Of a stretch of 64,000 bases of DNA, positions 61,981-64,000 are shown piece by piece. Each line of letters begins with the position of its first letter. The stretch's first letter is position 1. Location: the NCBI GenBank assembly GCA_036677145.1, contig JAKFFF010000027.1, positions 1-64,000 on the forward strand, written 5' to 3'. A model generated the notes under the pieces. That model made no database searches. It saw nothing but the letters and a program-made list of their open reading frames with translations, and was not told the origin of the DNA. Source of the stretch: CADEED01 sp036677145 (GTDB lineage Bacteria; Pseudomonadota; Gammaproteobacteria; Steroidobacterales; Steroidobacteraceae). The position numbers and the translations under genes were made by a program.

Positions 61981-62011
61981 CGGCCGCGGAAGCATTACGC
62001 CTCCGCGGCCG
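61981..62011. terminator. Strong hairpin between convergent DUF2182 and GST genes
   Basis: CGGCCGCGGA at the left pairs with TCCGCGGCCG at the right, and the stem continues inward as AGC/GCC with one mismatch around the loop ATTAC. There is no T run; it probably works as a bidirectional terminator or as an mRNA 3'-end stabiliser. Confidence 0.6.
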
Positions 62012-62036
62012 TGATCGGCGAACGATCTATCTACGG

Positions 62037-62654
62037 TCAGGCAGCTTTCTTGAGCAGCCCTTCCGCTTCCAGGGCTTCCTGCACTTTCGGCCGCGCGGCG
62101 ACGCGGGCCTGGAAGTCCTTGATGGCCGGATACTTCGACAGGTCGACGTTGAGGAAGTTGGCCCAGTTGAGTACGACGAAGAGGTAGGAATCGGCGATCG
62201 TGAAGTTGTCGCCGGTCAGGTACTTCTTGCCCGTGAGCTGCTGATTCAGGTACTCGAACTTCTTCGTGAGATTGTCGAGTGCGTACTGCTTGACGGCAGG
62301 GTCCGCCGTCGGATTCCACAGCGGCGAAAAGCCCTTGTGCACTTCGCTCGTCACGTAGTTGAGCCATTCCTGCACGCGGTAACGCTCGAACGAACCGTTC
62401 TTCGGCGCCAGGCCCGATTCGGGCTTCTGGTCGGCGACGTACTGCATGATCGCAACGCCTTCGGTCAGCACCTGGCCGTTGTCGAGCTTGAGCGCCGGCA
62501 CCGCGCCTTTGGGGTTGATCGCGTAGTAGTCAGAGCCGTCCTCGAGCTTCTTGGTCTTGGTGTCGGCGCGCTTGAGATCGAAGGGCAGGCCCACTTCGCG
62601 CAGCGTGATGTGGGAAGCGAGAGAGCAGGCACCGGGGGAATAATAAAGCTGCAT
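62037..62654 (-). CDS. gstA: Glutathione S-transferase (beta class, GstA-like)
   Basis: 205 residues. MQLYYSPGACSLASHITLREVGLPF matches the bacterial beta-class GST start (key part GACSLASHI, with Cys10 as the likely catalytic residue); NPKGAVPALKLDNGQVLTEGVAI gives the glutathione-binding cis-Pro and E-G/S motif, and TGDNFTIADSYLF the N-capping box. GGAG lies just before this ATG, so I prefer it over the ATG four codons upstream. It is divergent from an HxlR regulator that probably controls it. Confidence 0.9.
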   Translation of the reverse strand: MQLYYSPGACSLASHITLREVGLPFDLKRADTKTKKLEDGSDYYAINPKGAVPALKLDNGQVLTEGVAIMQYVADQKPESGLAPKNGSFERYRVQEWLNYVTSEVHKGFSPLWNPTADPAVKQYALDNLTKKFEYLNQQLTGKKYLTGDNFTIADSYLFVVLNWANFLNVDLSKYPAIKDFQARVAARPKVQEALEAEGLLKKAA

Positions 62655-62722
62655 GACGTACTCCATTGCGTTGTTGTCGAATCAGGGGCGCAAGTGTGCG
62701 CAGTGGGCACCCGGGACACAAG

Positions 62723-62775
62723 TACTTACCTGCTGGTAAGTATGTCGGAGGATGGTACTTACCTTTGGGTAAGTA
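62723..62775. promoter_or_regulatory. Twin perfect palindromes, probable HxlR operators
   Basis: TACTTACC-N4-GGTAAGTA occurs twice (62723-62742 and 62756-62775) between the divergent gst and hxlR-type genes. The arms are perfect and the spacers differ (TGCT, TTTG), and the centres are 33 bp apart, about three helical turns, so two dimers would sit on the same face of the DNA. Both genes should respond to the regulator. Confidence 0.8.
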
Positions 62776-62810
62776 TGGCCGTGCGGGGAGCGCCGTGATA
62801 ATTTTGCGCC

Positions 62811-63173
62811 ATGCCGAAATTCAGGCCACCCGCCGATGTATTCAATGCAAAGTGCCCTTCGCGGCACGTCATGGCGGTGCTCGCCGAGAAATGGACACTG
62901 CTGATCGTCGCGCAGCTCGCGAACGGCCCGATGCGCACCAGCGAGATCCGCCGCGGAGTCGACGGGGTTTCGGAGAAGATGCTCATCCAGACGCTGCGCA
63001 AACTCGAGGCCTTCGGTCTAGTTAGCCGCAAGAGTTATCCAGAACTGCCGCCGCGCGTCGAATACCGCCTCACGGCGCTCGGCCGCTCGCTCTCGCGGCT
63101 TGCCGGACTGTTCGGCCGCTGGATCGAACGCAACGCGATCACCCTGCTCAAGTCCGAACGCGACGCGGCTTAA
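62811..63173 (+). CDS. HxlR-family winged-helix regulator
   Basis: 120 residues. CPSRHVMAVLAEKWTLLIVAQL is the HxlR N-terminal pattern, with the cysteine that in YodB/HypR-like members senses quinones or disulfide stress; the winged helix continues with MRTSEIRRGVDGVSEKMLIQTLRKLEAFGLVSR and the wing PPRVEYRLTALG. It most likely represses itself and the divergent GST gene through the twin palindromes. Confidence 0.9.
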   Translation: MPKFRPPADVFNAKCPSRHVMAVLAEKWTLLIVAQLANGPMRTSEIRRGVDGVSEKMLIQTLRKLEAFGLVSRKSYPELPPRVEYRLTALGRSLSRLAGLFGRWIERNAITLLKSERDAA

Positions 63174-63324
63174 TGGGGACATTCCTCGTTTCCTAGCAAA
63201 CGGGGACAGGCCTCACGCCTACGTCGAATGGCGTATGCACGCTGCTCGCGCGTGAAACATCCGCCTGAGGGGGCTGCCCATTCGAGGTGCGTCCCCTTTT
63301 GCCAGGAAACGAGGAATGTCCCCA
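63174..63324. repeat. MITE/BIME-like element: two REP-like units in inverted orientation
   Basis: The left unit (TGGGGACATTCCTCGTTTCC...) at 63174-63206 returns as its reverse complement at 63292-63324 with about two mismatches over 33 bp; about 85 bp lie between. A third copy of the unit lies after the MFS gene at 53077. The element sits between the HxlR gene and a sigma-54-type promoter. Confidence 0.7.
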
Positions 63325-63426
63325 TTTCTTGCAGACCCCCTCGCAGCCAGAGCGGTTCTGGTGCGGACTTTCCGCTGAATCGCCATTCCGAAGGCCCCGC
63401 TTCCACTGCGGCCGAAACGCGCGTTG

Positions 63427-63442
63427 TGGCATAGCGCTTGCT
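63427..63442 (+). promoter_or_regulatory. Sigma-54 (RpoN) promoter
   Basis: TGGCATAGCGCTTGCT fits the -24/-12 consensus TGGCAYRNNNNTTGCW at every position. It lies 41 bp before the ATG of a nitrate-type ABC binding protein, a class of gene that is often under NtrC/RpoN control. Enhancer sites were not identified; the remaining 63325-63426 shows nothing else clear. Confidence 0.75.
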
Positions 63443-63483
63443 TTAGCTAGCTCGAACCGACAACCGGGGAGCTACGCAAGAAA

Positions 63484-64000
63484 ATGTCTGACCAACCTTC
63501 GCAGAAGATTTCGCGGCGGCAAATCATGAAGGCCGCGGCCGCCACCGCCGCGGCGACCAGCATCGGCGCGTTGCTGCCGAAGCCGCTGTACGCCGCGACC
63601 GGCGCGCCCGAAACCACGAAAGCCATCCTGGGTTTCATCGCGCTGACGGACTCCGCGCCGCTCATCGTCGCGAAGGAAAAGGGCTTCTTCGCCAAGCACG
63701 GCATGCCCGACGTCGAGGTGGTCAAACAAGCCTCGTGGGGCACGACCCGCGACAATCTCGTGCTGGGCTCGGCCGGCAACGGCATCGACGGCGCGCACAT
63801 CCTCACGCCGATGCCGTATCTCATCAGCACCGGCAAGGTCACGCAGAACAACGTGCCCACGCCCATGTACATCCTGTCGCGGCTGAATCTCGACAGCCAG
63901 TGCATCTCCGTGGGTTCCGAATACGCGGACCTGAAGCTCGGCCTCGACGCCAAGCCGTTCAAGGTCGCACTGGAGAAGAAGAAAGCCGCTGGCAGCGCGG
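63484..64000 (+). CDS. nrtA: Tat-exported nitrate-type ABC transporter substrate-binding protein (NrtA-like, 3' end outside window)
   Basis: 172 residues are visible and the frame is open to the window end. A twin-arginine signal (SRRQIMKAAAATAAATS) is followed by the NrtA/CmpA-type start: ILGFIALTDSAPLIVAKEKGFFAKHGM, where the soluble domain binds nitrate, nitrite or a related anion (bicarbonate in CmpA). GIDGAHILTPMPYLIS is also typical. The sigma-54 promoter upstream supports a nitrogen-assimilation role. The permease and ATPase would lie beyond the window. Confidence 0.85.
   Translation, partial: MSDQPSQKISRRQIMKAAAATAAATSIGALLPKPLYAATGAPETTKAILGFIALTDSAPLIVAKEKGFFAKHGMPDVEVVKQASWGTTRDNLVLGSAGNGIDGAHILTPMPYLISTGKVTQNNVPTPMYILSRLNLDSQCISVGSEYADLKLGLDAKPFKVALEKKKAAGSA

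Noticed and set aside
1..64000. CRISPR arrays, tRNA or rRNA genes, complete insertion sequences, prophage
   Set aside because: No regularly spaced repeats, no cloverleaf-type sequences, no transposase or phage structural genes were recognised by eye; short RNAs could still be missed without a covariance-model search.

Overview
The window is 64 kb of GC-rich (about two thirds G+C by eye), densely packed bacterial chromosome. Gene content suggests an aerobic, Gram-negative gammaproteobacterium: C5 heme pathway with HemF and HemJ, FixLJ-like signalling, a TonB receptor, a PEP-CTERM protein, pectin use and REP-like repeats. A Steroidobacteraceae/Xanthomonadales-type organism is my guess; nothing here proves it. 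I saw no rRNA, tRNA, CRISPR array or complete insertion sequence.

Layout. (1) 1-2.1 kb: end of an FGGY sugar kinase, a GNAT acetyltransferase, a decayed membrane gene and a bacterioferritin-like gene. (2) 2.1-11.4 kb: a heme cluster. hemD is divergent; hemE-hemA-hemC-hemL-[histidine kinase-response regulator]-hemF-hemH-hemJ run as one overlapping operon. A frameshifted panD remnant follows. (3) 12.2-19.2 kb: oligogalacturonide use (kduI, kduD, a beta-HAD dehydrogenase, a LacI regulator, a hydratase-like protein, a secreted pectate lyase, an esterase). Three near-palindromic ACCGGT-centred boxes tie most of it to the LacI protein. (4) 19.3-28 kb: an M48 lipoprotein protease; a FixL-like sensor with FixJ-type, degenerate and single-domain receivers; stress and lipid proteins; a threonine dehydratase-like enzyme. 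(5) 28.1-36 kb: a MocR regulator, an SDR and a ydcSTUV-patD polyamine uptake/oxidation operon. (6) 36-48.3 kb: mixed genes, including a ferritin-like/[4Fe-4S]/double-CDGSH fusion, a DsbA-NhaA fusion and a large hybrid histidine kinase. (7) 48.4-59.9 kb: two sugar isomerase/epimerases, a Gfo/Idh/MocA oxidoreductase, an MFS transporter, a TonB receptor and a 1062-residue DUF1080-cytochrome c-dehydrogenase protein, which looks like keto-sugar or glycoside catabolism. (8) 59.9-64 kb: an ORF6N protein, a DUF1326-DUF2182 pair, a GST/HxlR divergent pair with twin operators, a REP-like inverted repeat, and a sigma-54-type promoter in front of a Tat-exported NrtA-like protein that runs off the end.

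Across all regions the 8-mer CTATCTAC/GTAGATAG occurs 17 times by eye, in several reading phases and in intergenic DNA, where well under one would be expected from base composition. This is the most unusual signal that gene annotation does not explain.
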